From positions 3,025,997 through 3,089,996 of the forward strand of contig NC_012871.2 of the NCBI RefSeq assembly GCF_000003195.3: a stretch of 64,000 nt of DNA, in the 5' to 3' direction. The notes under the pieces are model-generated. The model was not told the origin of the DNA and made no database searches. It worked only from the letters and a program-made list of their open reading frames with translations. This document shows positions 24,201 through 37,500 of the stretch, piece after piece (the stretch's first letter is position 1; every line of letters begins with the position of its first letter). This DNA comes from Sorghum bicolor (lineage: Eukaryota > Streptophyta > Magnoliopsida > Poales > Poaceae). A program made the position numbers and the translations under genes.

Positions 24201-26884
24201 TCCTGGTGTGTTCGCTTTCTGAAAAAGCTGAACTTCCATCTGTCGCTCCAGCTACCCAAACTTTCATGCCTACAGAGGGAAATTTGTGGTTCCTCTTCAG
24301 AAGGTAACAGAATATCAGAAATAGCAATTAGCTCTTCACGTATGGAAGCACACTGCGCCACAGTTTCCTGCCAGTTTTTTCTTAGACTGTTCACTATGGA
24401 ACTTTGCTCATACAGTTTCCTCTCGAGCTCATCCTGAAGACCTCTAACACAGTCTCCAATAGTAATGCTGGTAACTTCTAACTGTAACTCATGCTCCCAC
24501 TGAAGATCATGAATTGAAGAATTGACTACTGTGAGCATCTCTCTAATTTGTTGGAACACCACAACCAGCAGCAACTTCAAGCTGTTGAACCCATCATCTA
24601 TCTCAGCTAGCTTCCCAACATGGCATACTGTACAGCATGAACCATCTGCATCAGATTTGTGAGCCAAGTTATAGCTTTTGAAGACCCTTATGTCCTCGGA
24701 GAGCTTATTAAGCTGGTGATCAACTTCCAATTTCATCAAATCTAAGTATTCTGTGGAAGTAACTTCTACATTTGCATCCAGGTGTTGATGTAACCTTGAA
24801 ACTGCAGTTGCAAATTCTTCGAAGTTGTTTGCGACATCAGAGCAGCAATTGTGGGACAACAAGCCTGACGACGGCACAATTGCATCCTTGAACTCGTTAA
24901 AAGGCCCGTTGAACAAGGACAGGCCACTCGGAGCAGTACACCAGGATTGGTCAATGGTGGTTGGTCTAGTCAATCTACCAAGAAAGGGGTCCATTCTTTC
25001 ATCCACCACCTGCAACATTCATTGTTTAAGATTTGTCAGCCGATAGTAAACTAGAACGCCAACTACAATATGAATTTATGAACTGAGGCAAATAAACCTG
25101 ATGCCTCTCATGAAAACAAGATATACTTAACTTCACAGGAAATGAGATTAGTGACTTAACCATGCAAGTTTCTCTCTTGGTTAAAAGAAAATAGTTCCTG
25201 ATAGTAGATACCCAGTAGATCTGCCAGAGGTGGTTCGCAATTAACATTGCTTATGGAAACAAGTATTTTATGTGAAAGTAAGGCACAGGCGCATGATAAC
25301 TAATCGTGGGTCAAGTCATAAAGTCAAATGGGCTTAAAAATGTCGATGATGGAATGATGCCTCAACTAGACCTTAACAACATGAACGAGTCAACTAGGCA
25401 TGTTACCATTTTCTGTCCCCTTTTTTTGCTGACATGTTATAAGGTAACTTATCCATTATCTAAAAAAAAATAAGGTACCTAACCAAAGAAAAAAAACAGA
25501 ATACTTCATTATGATCCATGCTTCAGCGCAACACGCAAAAATGCACAACCTGATGCTGAATGTTTAAGCGATGTTTAATTATAATTGATATGCAACAGAT
25601 GTAATACTTATGTGACATACTATGTGTAACATTTCTCCAGAATTAGAGTAATAACTAGCAAGTAGCAACTGAAATGCATCACTGTTCTCAAATTCACTAA
25701 CCAGTAGCGTTTGTCATAACAAGTCTATCAAATACCAAATCCTTTGCCATCCAGTAGAGCTAACGCAGAGTAGAGGAACTCTGGTGACGGATGCGAAGCA
25801 ATAGCTATGTTACCCCGATACTTCTCTGAATCGCCGTACCGGTATCGCGATACGTATCCGATACGGCGATACGCCGATACGGCGCCGATACGGTATCGGA
25901 GAAGTATCGGGGAAATAGAGAAATAAAAATAAATAAAATAAATCCGATACTTCGTCGATACTAGACCGATACTTTCCCGATACTTCCCAGCCCATAACAT
26001 CTCAAATTGAAGTCCATCAAGTTAGCAGCTCATTTTTGTGGCCCATTTACACAACACTAAAACCCTACTAGCCACCACACGTACACAATAGATGTAGTAG
26101 CAGACTTAGCCTAAAACTTGTAGTATCCTAATATTTATTATTCGGCTGTAAGGATATTAAAAACAATATTTAGTTTTCTGCTAGTGTGAAACCAAGTATC
26201 TTAAATGCTTCATGGTACTAGCCATGTCTATATTTTGTCATCTCTATTTGTTGATTATTCTACTAGAGTGAAAATTATTCTTAATAGGAGTATTGTGATT
26301 TTTTTGGTATATTTATATACTTGCCGTATCGGCGTATCCTTGTTTTCTGAAAATGCCGTATCAACGTATCGCCGTATCGGTATCGCCGTATCCATATCCC
26401 GTATCGGTGCAACGTAGAGCAATAGCCAACAGCGACAATTGCACAACGGGAACAGAACGCCAGGCAGTACCACAGACAATTACATTCCTCTCACTCAGCC
26501 ACGGTAAAAACGTGCCGAAGTAACCAACAGCAGTGAAGTAGTACTGGACACTGGAAGCAGAGCAGAGCAATTCACACCGGTGCTGCTCTTCTTCGCCCCG
26601 AAACCCTCCACGCCCTCCCGCACCAAAAGCAGAGCACGGTTAAGCAATGAAGCCACCGGATTCCGCGCGTCCGCCTCGATCCACCAGAACGGCAAAGCAA
26701 AACCCTAGCGAAAACGCCCGCGAAGCGTCTCGAACTACAGCCACGAAGCATGACAGCATCGACCATCCCCGCTCCGAACCGCACCAGCGAGTTCGAGCAG
26801 CCCAAACCCCCAACAAACCATCAGGAAATTCCGAACGCACAAGCACGGCGGCACGGAGCGACTTACAGGCTGGATCCGCGCCAT
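21283..26884 (-). CDS. WPP-domain-associated coiled-coil protein, 752 aa, five coding exons
   Basis: Exons in transcription order: 26884-26867 (only 18 nt, MARIQP then a perfect GTAAGT donor), 25009-23082, 22863-22737, 21733-21632, 21366-21283; phases close to 2259 nt. Most of the protein is predicted coiled coil: Leu/Glu/Lys-rich heptads, for example LKRLHELDLQEKTEELFKFK. The C-terminal third (KGLWYKQMLDTRRSELRKAE, KVNALLSLVQKIYVTLEHYS, LLDAFLKTCKLVAGIRSRQ) matches my memory of the plant WAP family, proteins that bind WPP-domain proteins of the nuclear envelope and Golgi. An ATG at 25018 could also start the big exon, but the six-codon exon joins in phase, and the intron acceptor TTGCAG sits exactly there. 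I see no transmembrane segment. Confidence 0.82.
22232..22515 (-). mobile_element. tRNA-derived SINE with target duplication, in a WAP intron
   Basis: On the minus strand the element begins near 22515 with a Pol III box A (TAGTCCATCTGG, 22490-22501) and box B (GGTTCGACTCC, 22446-22456), the split promoter of a tRNA-like head, followed by an unrelated body of about 200 bp ending in TTTTAT. Flanking repeats AAGAGTACTCTATC (22218-22231) and AAGAGTATTCTATC (22516-22529) differ at one base and are the target-site duplication. The element lies in the intron between exons 22737-22863 and 21632-21733, in the gene's sense direction. It encodes no protein, and its movement would rely on LINE enzymes. 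Confidence 0.85.
25806..26417. mobile_element. Non-autonomous DNA transposon with CCGATAC subterminal repeats, 9-bp TSD
   Basis: A 612-bp segment in intron 1 of the WAP gene is bounded by AGCAATAGC on both sides (25797-25805, 26418-26426). Its ends are imperfect inverted repeats: TATGTTACCCCGATAC on the left and TACGTTGCACCGATAC read inward from the right. About twelve copies of CCGATAC or its complement GTATCGG crowd both subterminal zones, in both orientations, around an AT-rich core without a coding region. A 9-bp duplication points to the Mutator superfamily, 8 bp of the same repeat would suit hAT; I cannot separate the two from this copy alone. Confidence 0.7.
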
Positions 26885-29089
26885 TGGAAGGAGCCTGAGA
26901 GGCCGCTTCAGCGCCCCGTCGGACTGTCGGAGCCGTCGCGGACGGCTGTGGTGGGGTTCAGCTGCTCCCCGCCTAGCGCGTGCGTGCCGGGTTGGGGATA
27001 ACGGCGGCAGTAGAAGAGGAGAGGGTGGTGTTGGTGGTGAATCGGAGCCCTGGCAGTAACAAATTGGCTTGGGATTTGACCGGTGATCGCGACGAGGAAG
27101 ACGACGACGCTGCCGCTCCGCTGCGCTCACTTGCGGCCAAACGAACAGAGAGGAGAAGCGAAGCGGAGAACGAGTCACCTCACCTCACCTCTGCACACGC
27201 CTCTCCTCTGGAGGAGGAGGAGGAGGGTAAAACTGACATCGGGGCCGGGCGCGGAGTAACGGCGGGGATGGGCCACGTAGGCGGCGCGGGAGAGCGCGGA
27301 GGCGTGCCTGAGCGGTCGCTGCACCGTGGGCCCGTTGGAGGATGGGCCCGCGCGGCGGTGGGGGTGGTTGGGACGATGGGACGTGTGGTAATGCGGGTAT
27401 GGGGCACGTGGGGCCCGGACGTCGGCGGTGGACCGGTGGTGGGACGTGGGAGCCCGTGGGGTGCTGAGCTGGATGGCCTCAGTGGCGTGTGTACGGGAAC
27501 GCGGGCTCCTCAAGATGCGTGCGGGATTTGAGGGTGGCCGTCGGATCGGTCCTCGGGGGCCGGGGCGTGGTCTCGTGAGGTGGGGATGCCGCCGGCTTTG
27601 CCTGGACAAGTGGACAGCTGGTTTTTGTTGCTTCCACTTTATTTCATGGCCATGGCTTTTGCCATTAGCATTTTGTGTGAATTAGTACAATTCTCTCTCT
27701 AAAAAGAGATGATAGTACTACATTTTTGAAGAAATATAAAAAAATCATCTCAAGAGTTTCTTTTTTCAAAAAAAAAAATCAAAAAGAGCTTTTCATTGCG
27801 CGAAGCAACACAGCACGTGTCTCATCTCTAGCACTGCTTGCCAAGCAACCAGTGTTGCAGAATGGCAGCACATTTTAATTTATTTTTGAGAGGTCGTCGC
27901 CATGCGGTTCCACGTAATTGTTTCAGATAAGACACTGGACTTGGATCTAACTTGTTGTTAGCTTAGTGGTAGCAGATCAGCAGATCTAGATATCTTGGTA
28001 CTCGGCATGTTCACATCGGCTGATTGACCGTCGACGTCGTGGCAGAGCAGGTGCGACAGACAGGAACCATGTGTGGCTTCTTTCATTGCGCAAAGCTTGG
28101 GCAGCAAATGTAGGCGCATTTGTCACCAAGCGAGAGGTTAAAGAGCCTTCACTCACAGTCATCAAGAACTCTAGACGGGACACAGCATTTGAAGCATGAT
28201 AACAACGGGTGTCCGTGTCACGTTCTCGTGTAGTAGTACTATTATTATTACTCCAGCGGTGATGTGTTCACACCAAGCAGCCCGAAAATGTATTTATTTA
28301 TTTACTTCCAGAAAGTAGAAACACCTGAAAACCTGTTGCAAGAGTGGCGAACCTTTACAGATCACGGACGGACACGTAAACTTTACAGGTCATGAAGATC
28401 AGGTGAACAGAACAGCTCTTCTTTTTGTCACGTCCCCTGTGCCTGCATGTCGAGAAGGACAGCGGAAAAGGTGATGAAAAGGCAGCGAGTCAGAAACCGA
28501 ACGTCTCTCCTTACTCGAAACCCGCTGCAGCAGATGATTTGAAGCGGGAGGGTGGACCGTGGACCAGACAAGCATCAAGCAACCATAACTGAAGCGGCAA
28601 TCATGCGGGAATGCAGGACCATAAGATTAGCAATATATTATAATTCTTTCCCCCAGCAGAATAGAGGGAGACAGTGGAGATGATAGCCTCTGCTTTTCTA
28701 TATAAAATAAAAAAATAAAATCATCACTTTGATTGGGGTGCCAAAGTTGACTGAGCTATGATAATGATATACTCCCACATCCCAACAATTCAATAATGCA
28801 TCTCAGATAAACAGTCAGAATATGCATCAATCAAGGACATGTACCCTTGAAAATAGCTTAGCAAGTTATGTGAAACGAGCTAAAAAAAATTTACCCTGGT
28901 ACCGGTAATGCTCTCCGATAGATAGTAACAATTATAAAAACCGTCTGCTTCATTTTATTCACAATTTGGAGCAGAAGCTTATGAATAAAGTCGACAATGT
29001 TACATCACCACAACAATCGTTCAATCATATGTCCAGTTTCTCACCTCACTCGCCGAAACAATCACAATCCTTTGGCGTTTCATAACCTA
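26885..29089. other. Intergenic: WAP 5' region and FNR 3' region
   Basis: From 26885 to about 27600 the DNA is very GC-rich, as expected for the leader and promoter of the minus-strand WAP gene. The many overlapping open frames here look like composition artefacts. From 27700 to 29040 the DNA is AT-rich and I recognise nothing; a minus-strand frame at 27986-28183 has no known domain. Confidence 0.5.
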
Positions 29090-32000
29090 CTAGTAAACCT
29101 CCACGTGCCACTGCTTGTTCTTTTTCAGCTGTGACAGCTTCTGGTCCCAACTCTCGCCTCTTTGCTCAGCCACCCTCTTGAGCGTGTCCTGGATCCCAGG
29201 CATCATCCCCTTCAAACCGCAGAAGTAGATGTGCGCACCGCCATCTAGCAGCTTGAAGATTTCATCGCTGTACTCCTCAATCTTGTCCTGCACGTACATC
29301 TTGCCGCCGTTCTTGTTCTTCTGCTCCCTGCTTAGTGCTTTGTCATACCTGCAACGTCACCAACACTTGGCTCAGCTCAACAATAACCGCTAACCTTTAC
29401 TTCATCTAGATATTGCATTACATGTGGCCACCATGATTTATTTTTTGAACGAAATGTGGCCACCATGATCAAAAGAACAAAGCACTAGACTAGCTTCCTC
29501 AGCTATATCACTAGGATTGAATGAAAAAACATGTTAAAGCATGATGAACTCTCAAAACCTGAAATTATATGGATACTGCTGAAGGTAGTTTGTGAACTCT
29601 TCATCATAGAGAAGGCTGTCAGAGTTAGCCACACCAAGGAAGAGCCAAGCCAGACCACCAAATTTGAAAGTTGGGACATCTTCCATGAACATACGACGTA
29701 AGTAGCCACGGTAAGGAGCAACACCAGTCCCCGTGGCAATCATGATATGAGTCGCTTTTGGATCATCTTCGGGAAGAAGCATTATTTTGCCTGAGGGGCC
29801 TGCAGGAAGGGAAATAGTTATGAGATGCTTAAGAAGGGATAGCCAGCTTGTAACAAATGACAAAATAAAAGATGGTCAAGCTAAATATTCCCTCTACATG
29901 TGATCATATTGAACATGCTTTAACAACAAATTTTACGACTCATGAGAACAACAACAAAGGCCTTTAAGTAAGTCAGTTGGGATAGGTTAGAGTTGATGAA
30001 CCACCAATAAAAAAGGAACAAGAAAAAAAATAAAAAAGAGAACATAACGCATTAATAGAGGAAAAAAATTATAATCAACAATAAGAAAATGGTATTATAA
30101 TCAACAATAAGAAAAAATTACAATAAAAAAGAATGGTATTGAGACAAAACCTGAACTGCAACCAACAAACAGAAACATCAAGAAGAAAACATGTCATAAA
30201 GGGGGGAAAAGGCATATGTTCAGTGCATACTATTCAGTTAAGTCCTTGTCCTTACCATGGTAAGGACCACATAAGATCAACCTCATTTTGAATGTCCGCT
30301 TTGGATGATAGAACAAGGCTTTTTTTAGTTCAACCCATGTTAGTGACTTCTGCAAATTTGAGACTTGGCTAAAAAAAAAAACTCTGAGAATGGGAACACC
30401 AAACACAGTACCCCTGAAACTACTGTAGTCACCGCTCACCACAAATTTTACATCCTATAGGTAATCAATTAATAGCAGTCTGTCTAACTGTTGTTCCCGA
30501 GAATATACAATATATCCTTTATATGCGACATATACATGTCACCCACCTCAAAGCTAGTAGACATTCAGTTTCATCATATATGATGGAGGACAACTCAGAT
30601 GAGCAATGAACAACCAGACTCAGCTACCATGGCAGGCGCAGGCCAACATTTTTGTCAATCACAAATAAGATTTGCATATCTTCGTGATCTCAAAATCTAA
30701 GACAGTAAATCCCAAAAACACATGCAAAAGTTTCAAAGGGCTAGGTGAATGTTATTACTGCTGACTGCTCAAAAAAAAAGTTTCAAAGGGTTAGAATTTA
30801 GAAATGATTAGGATGTACGATCCATATCTTTTAATGGAATGGAGTGAATCAGACACCAAGAAATTTGGTATTCACAAAGACCTAAACAAGCTTCTCGGCA
30901 CAACTTAAAGAAAGCTGCACCAGGAGTACCAATGCAAAGGCCTCATCATAAGTACCTGTCACATTTCATCATTTTCATCTCCATTCCACATGTATAATTA
31001 CTACAGCAAATTAAACCATTGGTACTTTAGACGCAGAAAAAAGGAGGAACAAGAGTTGCACCTTGATCAATGATGAAGAAATAATTGTGATGTAGAATAA
31101 AATGTAAGGCCTATTGTGCAGTTAGAGGCCATAATTTAGTGTTAGAATACACATAACCATGTTTTTTACATGCCATTTGAGATCAGTTCCATACCTGTGA
31201 TCTGAACTTTGTCCCCTGGTTTTGAGTCACACAGGAAGTTACTGCAGATACCTTTCTTTGAGGGGTCTTCCTCTCCAGTTTCAGGATCATAATAAACAGC
31301 ACGACGAACACATAAGCTTGTTGTCTTTCCATCAAAAGAATCACCATACCTTGTAGAAGCAATTGAATAGAGCCTAACAGTATTTGGAGATCCAGGTTTT
31401 TTTGGATTCTCTCCCTGACAACAAATTATATGTTAGTCTGTGAGAAACAAAGATATTAGATACAGTAAAAGCAGATGCAGATAAAAAAGGAAAAAAATGA
31501 ACTGAAAATACAGCAGGGGAGGCCCCCACTGTTAAGTTATATTTAAATAAAGAGCTCAACAACTGTTCGAGAAACAATGAGAGAAACTGTACAAAAGCAG
31601 AAAGGAGGGGGTCCGAGGTGGACCAGAGAGCTATGACAGCCCAAGGGGGGAGAAAGCCAACAACACTAGACTAGGACTGCTAAAAGGGATAAGAAAATAG
31701 ATCTTTTAGAGTCACAGAGTCTAAGAGCCTGCTAGCTAGTCTTCTCTGCACAAAAAGGTGTTAACTAGTCTTCTCTGCACAAAGGCCTACATGTTTTTAT
31801 ATGTCTCACTAACAGCAACCGAGCTAGGATTTCCCAGCAATTTTTGACAAGGGCCCAAGTCATAGTTAGGTTTTAACATTGTTTGCCGTCACTATCAACA
31901 GTCACAGAATCGGAAATATTTGATACGCTGTATACAGACAATTTTCTGACAAGATATAACCATAATATCCACAGCATAATTTGAATAATACTATCTTATT

Positions 32001-33262
32001 TATAGCAAAAGTGATCAATAAAGAATCGAATAACAATAAAAAAGGATACAAATTGCAGACTATGAAGTGTCAATTGCACACTTGCCAACAATGGAAGGAC
32101 AAAAGGTATAAATTCATTAGGAAAAAAAACTATCGAAGTCTTGCATTATGCTTGGCAGGACTAGGAAGGAGATGCTTACAGGAGGAATGACACCATAACT
32201 CTGTCCTTCCCAGTACGGAACATTGCCACCATGATCAATGACAATGTGGCATGTCTCACCAGGAGCTTTGGGTCCTACAATCCTCTCAACAGAGACAATT
32301 GTGGCCGTGTAAGGTTCCTTTGGTTTGTATAAGTTAAGTGGTGGCTCCTTTGCATTCTCCAGCTCAATGGGTTTAACAGCAACTTTGCTTCTGCTTGCTT
32401 GTTGAACAGACATGCAGAAGACCTTGTTCAGATGTCGCGATTGTTGGGTCTTGTTTTTCCATGCTAGTGCCATCCCAATGCATGGCTTGTTCCGGAAGTT
32501 TAGATTACTGTTACCCTGAATAGAACAAGTGAATCCTGTAAGCCTACTATCACACATCACAAGGACCACATAAATGCAGGAGCAGAATCATCATAACCCT
32601 TTCGGGCAGGAATGTCATGATACTACATGTGTGCCAATATTTGCATCCCTAAAATAAAATGTCCGAATCAACAAATATTATGCTTATGTGAAAGAGAATT
32701 CAGCAGGAATCAGCTACTCCATCCATAAGTTGCAGTGGCTGAAAACAGCAAATATCCAAACTGGCACAAACTCCTTAGCACCTAAATAAGCTACTGACTA
32801 GGGAATCTGGGTACTGACTGTATAATCAAACTGACAATATCACCGATAAATCTGACCAACTCAAGTGAATTGCAGATGTCGCTGGCAACAAAATAAGGCC
32901 ATACACCAGTGGCATGCATTTCGCTTCAAATATCATTGGTAATTAATACTTTTCACCAGAAATGTATATAAAAAAACGTCCCTCTCAATACCGTTCTACA
33001 GTGTCAATACAGACCGAGCCACGAGATTCCCCAAATGAAGGGGACCAAAGCTCTGACCACGGTACGCTACGCACCTTGAGCGCGGTGCCCTTGAAGCAAC
33101 AATCCGAACCGACGGGCACCGAGGCAGCGGCGGCCACCTGCACGGAACGAGAGCGAGCGAAACGTAACCAGAGTGCACGCGGCAAAAGACGAGCCCGGCA
33201 TCGCTCGCGCGCGCGCGCGGAGTGGCCGTCCGTACCTGAGATCCGAGCGCGGGGGAAGCCAT
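29090..33262 (-). CDS. RFNR: Ferredoxin-NADP+ reductase, root-type plastid isoform, 381 aa, six exons
   Basis: Exons: 33262-33236, 33137-33075, 32515-32180, 31414-31195, 29799-29559, 29348-29090; phases close to 1146 nt. It moves electrons between ferredoxin and NADPH; the root form runs mainly NADPH to ferredoxin in non-green plastids to supply nitrite reductase and glutamate synthase. The Ser/Ala/Lys-rich first 60 residues or so are a plastid transit peptide. RLYSIAS (156-162) binds [12 protein letters not shown] (239-247) and [12 protein letters not shown] bind NADP, and the C-terminal Tyr of HVEVY stacks on the flavin. The ending [11 protein letters not shown] is characteristic of root rather than leaf isoforms. 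A telobox-like AAACCCTA lies in the leader just upstream of the ATG. The gene reads intact. Confidence 0.95.
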
Positions 33263-34589
33263 GGCCGACCGAGCCGCGTGGGAGGAGGGGTTTGCTAGGG
33301 TTTTGATCTGCGGCAGGGAACTGAACTTTGGGGTTGGGGAGGCCGGAGGCGAGCGACGGGTCACGGGGAGGAGAGGGACGGGCTTGTTGACCGTTTGGAA
33401 AAGAGAACCGAACACTCCTGAAGAAAAAGCAGGGGAAGAAGGCTATTCTGCTTTGTGTCTTTGATAGTGACAGCAGAATTTTGTGGTGCTCAACTGCTGA
33501 CCACTAAACGCTAATAAAGCATTTTTGCCACTTTTGCTACTTGCATTATTATTCTTTAGCTTTCAGCTTTTTTTTTCAGAGGGGCCTTGCAGGCCGGTTT
33601 TAAAATTTGGAGCAGCTTTCATTTTGATAATTTGGCTGAAATTTAGCTTATGTTAAAATGTTGTGAGAGAAAAACATTATTCCTTATCTAAAAAGTACTG
33701 TTGAAATAGTGCTGATCGAAGTCATTTCTATGCTGATTCCTGTAAAAATCGTAAAATTCGAGCAAGCACTACCTACATAACATCCTGCAATGTTCTTTTT
33801 TCACAGAAGATGGTGGGAGACTGGGAGGCTGGTGCTGGAAAGCAAATGAGTAGGCAGAACAATCGAAGCAAAATGTGTGTTTCAGAGACCACACCGCATA
33901 CACCATTTATGCATGTGCTCGGCGTCTTCCACAGGAGGAAACATGTGCAAGAGAATGGCGGCAGCGGCAGCAGATAACTGCATGTCTGTACCAGAATGTC
34001 AAAAAAAAATCGTGGTCACGCGCACGCGCCACGACCGAGGAATTTACCAGTGCTGCATCAGGAATCCACGAGCACCGAGGGGAAAAAAATAAACAATCTA
34101 AGCCAACAGATACTCTTCCATACACAAATTAGGAGCAAGATCAAGACCAGCTTCTCAGGCCATGCAGAGAATTCCACATCCCAAACTACATTTCAATGAC
34201 ATCCACTCATCCTGCAAAACTGAACAGACCCTCCTGTATGCCCTGCATGTTATCAAAATAAGCATCTCAAGAAACCTGGCACCCAATCCATCACACAAGG
34301 AGGTGTTCATACCAAAGGGTTCGTTGTTCTGTCCCTATTTTATTTTGTTTTGTCTTAGTCGTCCAAAACACCAAAACACATAAACGGGTCACTTGTGCAG
34401 GGCACTGCGAACGTTTGCAGCGCATATTATTATTACAAAACACTGGTTCTTGCTTTACTGAAATCAGGACAGACCATGGCTTCCAGACACGCCAGGGTTC
34501 TCCACTAGTCTAGCTCTAGCTGCAATTCGCCAAATGATTTTTGCATCCTTGTAGTGAACTCTGAATTGCAGCGACCAGATTGGTTCACA
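33263..34589. other. Intergenic: FNR promoter and CNOT9 3' region
   Basis: The GC-rich first 200 bp belong to the FNR leader and promoter. The rest is AT-rich and contains the CNOT9 3' untranslated region near 34400-34589. No other gene is supported. Confidence 0.5.
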
Positions 34590-37500
34590 TCAACGGCGTA
34601 CGCGACTTGGCCCAGCCTGAGAGGAGCCTGGGCCAGCGTGAGGTGCTCCACCCTCTGTGGGACCTGGTGGTTGAGGTGCTTCGACGCGTGGAGCAGCCAG
34701 AGTACTCAGCAGTTGTCGGAGGTAGTTCCTTGCAACGGGATCATCCTGTGTTTACAGTAAGAAGATATAGTCAGTACTTGATTGAAACCTTCCATCTGTG
34801 GTAAGTGGAGTGGAGCAGTGGTTGATTAGACTAGAGACAGCTGACGAATCAAGAGCAAGACTCACCTTGAGGCAGTGGACGAATGTCCCGTTCTTGAGAG
34901 CCTCAGGTAATCTAATTCGCAGTGCCTCAAGGGCCCTGCAATGTGGAGGGGAAGATATGGGGATCATGCATGCAAGGAAATGCTGCATGTTACAGTTTAA
35001 GTTCCTATCTAGTATGCAAATGACAGCACTTACCGGGGATGATCAGTCAGCCTGTGGTAGCAACAGATGATGTGCTTCAGCAACCTAGCGGAGGGTTGCT
35101 CAGCTAGAGAAATCACCATGGTTTGTAAAACAGAGGCTAGCGCAAAGAAACGTCCCATGTTGAAACAGATGTACTGTAACCCAGCTTCATCCAGCACAAT
35201 CCTTTCGACAATGTAAGTGGCCACCTGCATATGAATTTGACTAATTAGTGGATTAATAAAGCAATGGTACCAGATTAGTGCAATTTCCGTTAACTCTGCC
35301 TGAAATGTCCTACTGTTCTCAGAGAAAATATACAGAACTTGGTTGGCAGATATGTATATATATGCTACGGAAATTAGCAGCAAGTGGTACTTGCTGAAGC
35401 AACGATGCCAACAGTTTTTGAAGTTTTTTTCATAAGCCTCATTTTATGCTTTGAAGACATAAGGAAATTTTAGGGCTATCTGAGAGAAGCCCAGTGTAGG
35501 AAAATTTGATCCTGAAGACCTGCTTGGCTACATTCTAGAACATAAAGTGTTTCCTAGTCTACCTCACCTAAAATATGTAAACTACCCTGCAAAGTAAGGT
35601 AGTAAAGATACTGAGCGACACATGGCTAATAACAAGTACAGCCAGTAGATGGCATTAATGATCTCAATCAACAAAACCTTAATTATGTATAGCATGCCAA
35701 TCTAAATGGTGGAGACTGTGAACTTATGCCAGGTGATTGCAAGATTGTGTTCCATGCAAATTTTAGACAGCCAAGCATACCAGCGAATACAATAACATGA
35801 TACGGGATGGCTGAGCAGAGGCAAAAGATGAAAATAGTTCAAGCAAAAGACAATAAGACATACTGTTTTTGAAAGCTCTTCGCCTGTTTCCATGATTCGC
35901 AAGCACAGAGGAATGATTTCACTTTGCAGCAGGAAACCTATGGCTTCAGTATCATCTGCCTGCATGTATCAAGACAAAGAAGCTTCTTTCTCATTTGCAG
36001 AATTAGTGTTTGATGAAAACAACAAATGGATCTTGGCCATGAATTTATCAATGTCAGGTTATTAAGTGCTCTCCGATTATCTGAATAGGATTGAACGCGC
36101 CAAATGTTCCCACTGAAAGAAACACATGACCAACGTTCCAGAAATCCTTAAACATCCTCGCATGTGAGAATGTCATCATGTGTTCCTTCTGAATATCACA
36201 AGTTGCATGGCATTGCTTTGGACTAGCCAAGTGACAGAAGGCCCAGCCCCCCAGCACAAGTGAAGCAGATCCAGACTCAGTCATGTAAAATTAAGTATAA
36301 ATTACCTTAACAAGAGCACCAATCACGCCTAGACACGTGAGTCGCAGGGACTCGAAAGATCTAGCGCTGCTGACAGTGTTCAAGAGTGGGTATAGGTATA
36401 TGGGAATGTAAGCTGCAAAAAGAAAGGATGGAATGAGAGGGAGTGAAGAATAATGGTAACATATCCAGGAAACAAAGTTTATTAGTACTATACAAGTAAA
36501 CAGTGGCGGAGCTACATTGAGGCTAAAGTGGGCCATGGCCCCCCCTTGACAATTGAATTTTTAATAATATCTATGGTTAATGCTTAGGAAGTAATAAAGA
36601 TTTACACATCAGCTATAATTTAAATACTGTTGGCCCCCTCTTAAGTCCCCTTTGAGCTCCGCCAGTGCAAGTAAAAATCCATAATACTTCAGAAATTTAT
36701 TATAGCAACTAACATAAACCAAAAGTGTGTCACTGTCAAACACTATATGACGATGTAGCAAAACTTTAGTTCAGTGGCTGTTCAGGTAAGTCCTAGTTCT
36801 ATAGTCAGTGGCACACTAGTTAATTTCCTCTGTGTGGCGTGGTGTAGTGTGGCAGAGTTTGTACTTGGTTTCTTGTTCTTCTACAATGAAATGATACACA
36901 ACTCTCCTAGGCATTCGAGAAAAAGATAATGTGGTAAAATACTAACATCGGCTAACTAACAACACACCTTCAGTACATTTCAGCTTAGATGTTCAAAAAG
37001 TCATGTTCATTGACATTACCTTTTAGAAAGGGAGTCCTAGTCTCAGGGTGTGATGCAACAGACTGCAACAATTTTAGGAGTGAGGGTGACAAAACATATG
37101 ACAGAAATCTAATATTCATAACTTAAAATGGCTAACAACAAACAGAAGAAAAAAAAATCCCCTTTGCAGTGCAGTATGTCATGGGATGATTGCAACCAGC
37201 AGACATTTTTTCTGCTTAAACCCATTATTTCTTAATACCATACCTGAAGAAGTGCAACTGCATTGCAGACTCGGCTCGATGCACATGCCGTTAGTGTTGG
37301 GGGTGAAAGTGCAGGGTAGACTGACAAAATTTCCTGTTTTTTTTCAAGTCATCAAACATACCGAATGAGACCAAAAGACTGACCTAAAAGATCAATTTAA
37401 ACTTCGGGAACATATATTGATATAGTCATGAAATCAAAGATTGAATAAAGAATGCCTGAAATAACAAACTGGCGATCTATTCAGGCTTAATCATTCTAAA

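Noticed and set aside
25016..25018. ATG at 25018 as start of the WAP protein
   Set aside because: An in-frame stop precedes it and a splice acceptor lies just inside; the upstream six-codon exon joins in phase. It remains a fallback.
26980..27685. Several 80-180 aa open frames on both strands upstream of the WAP gene
   Set aside because: Very GC-rich promoter/leader DNA; the frames overlap on both strands and carry no domain.
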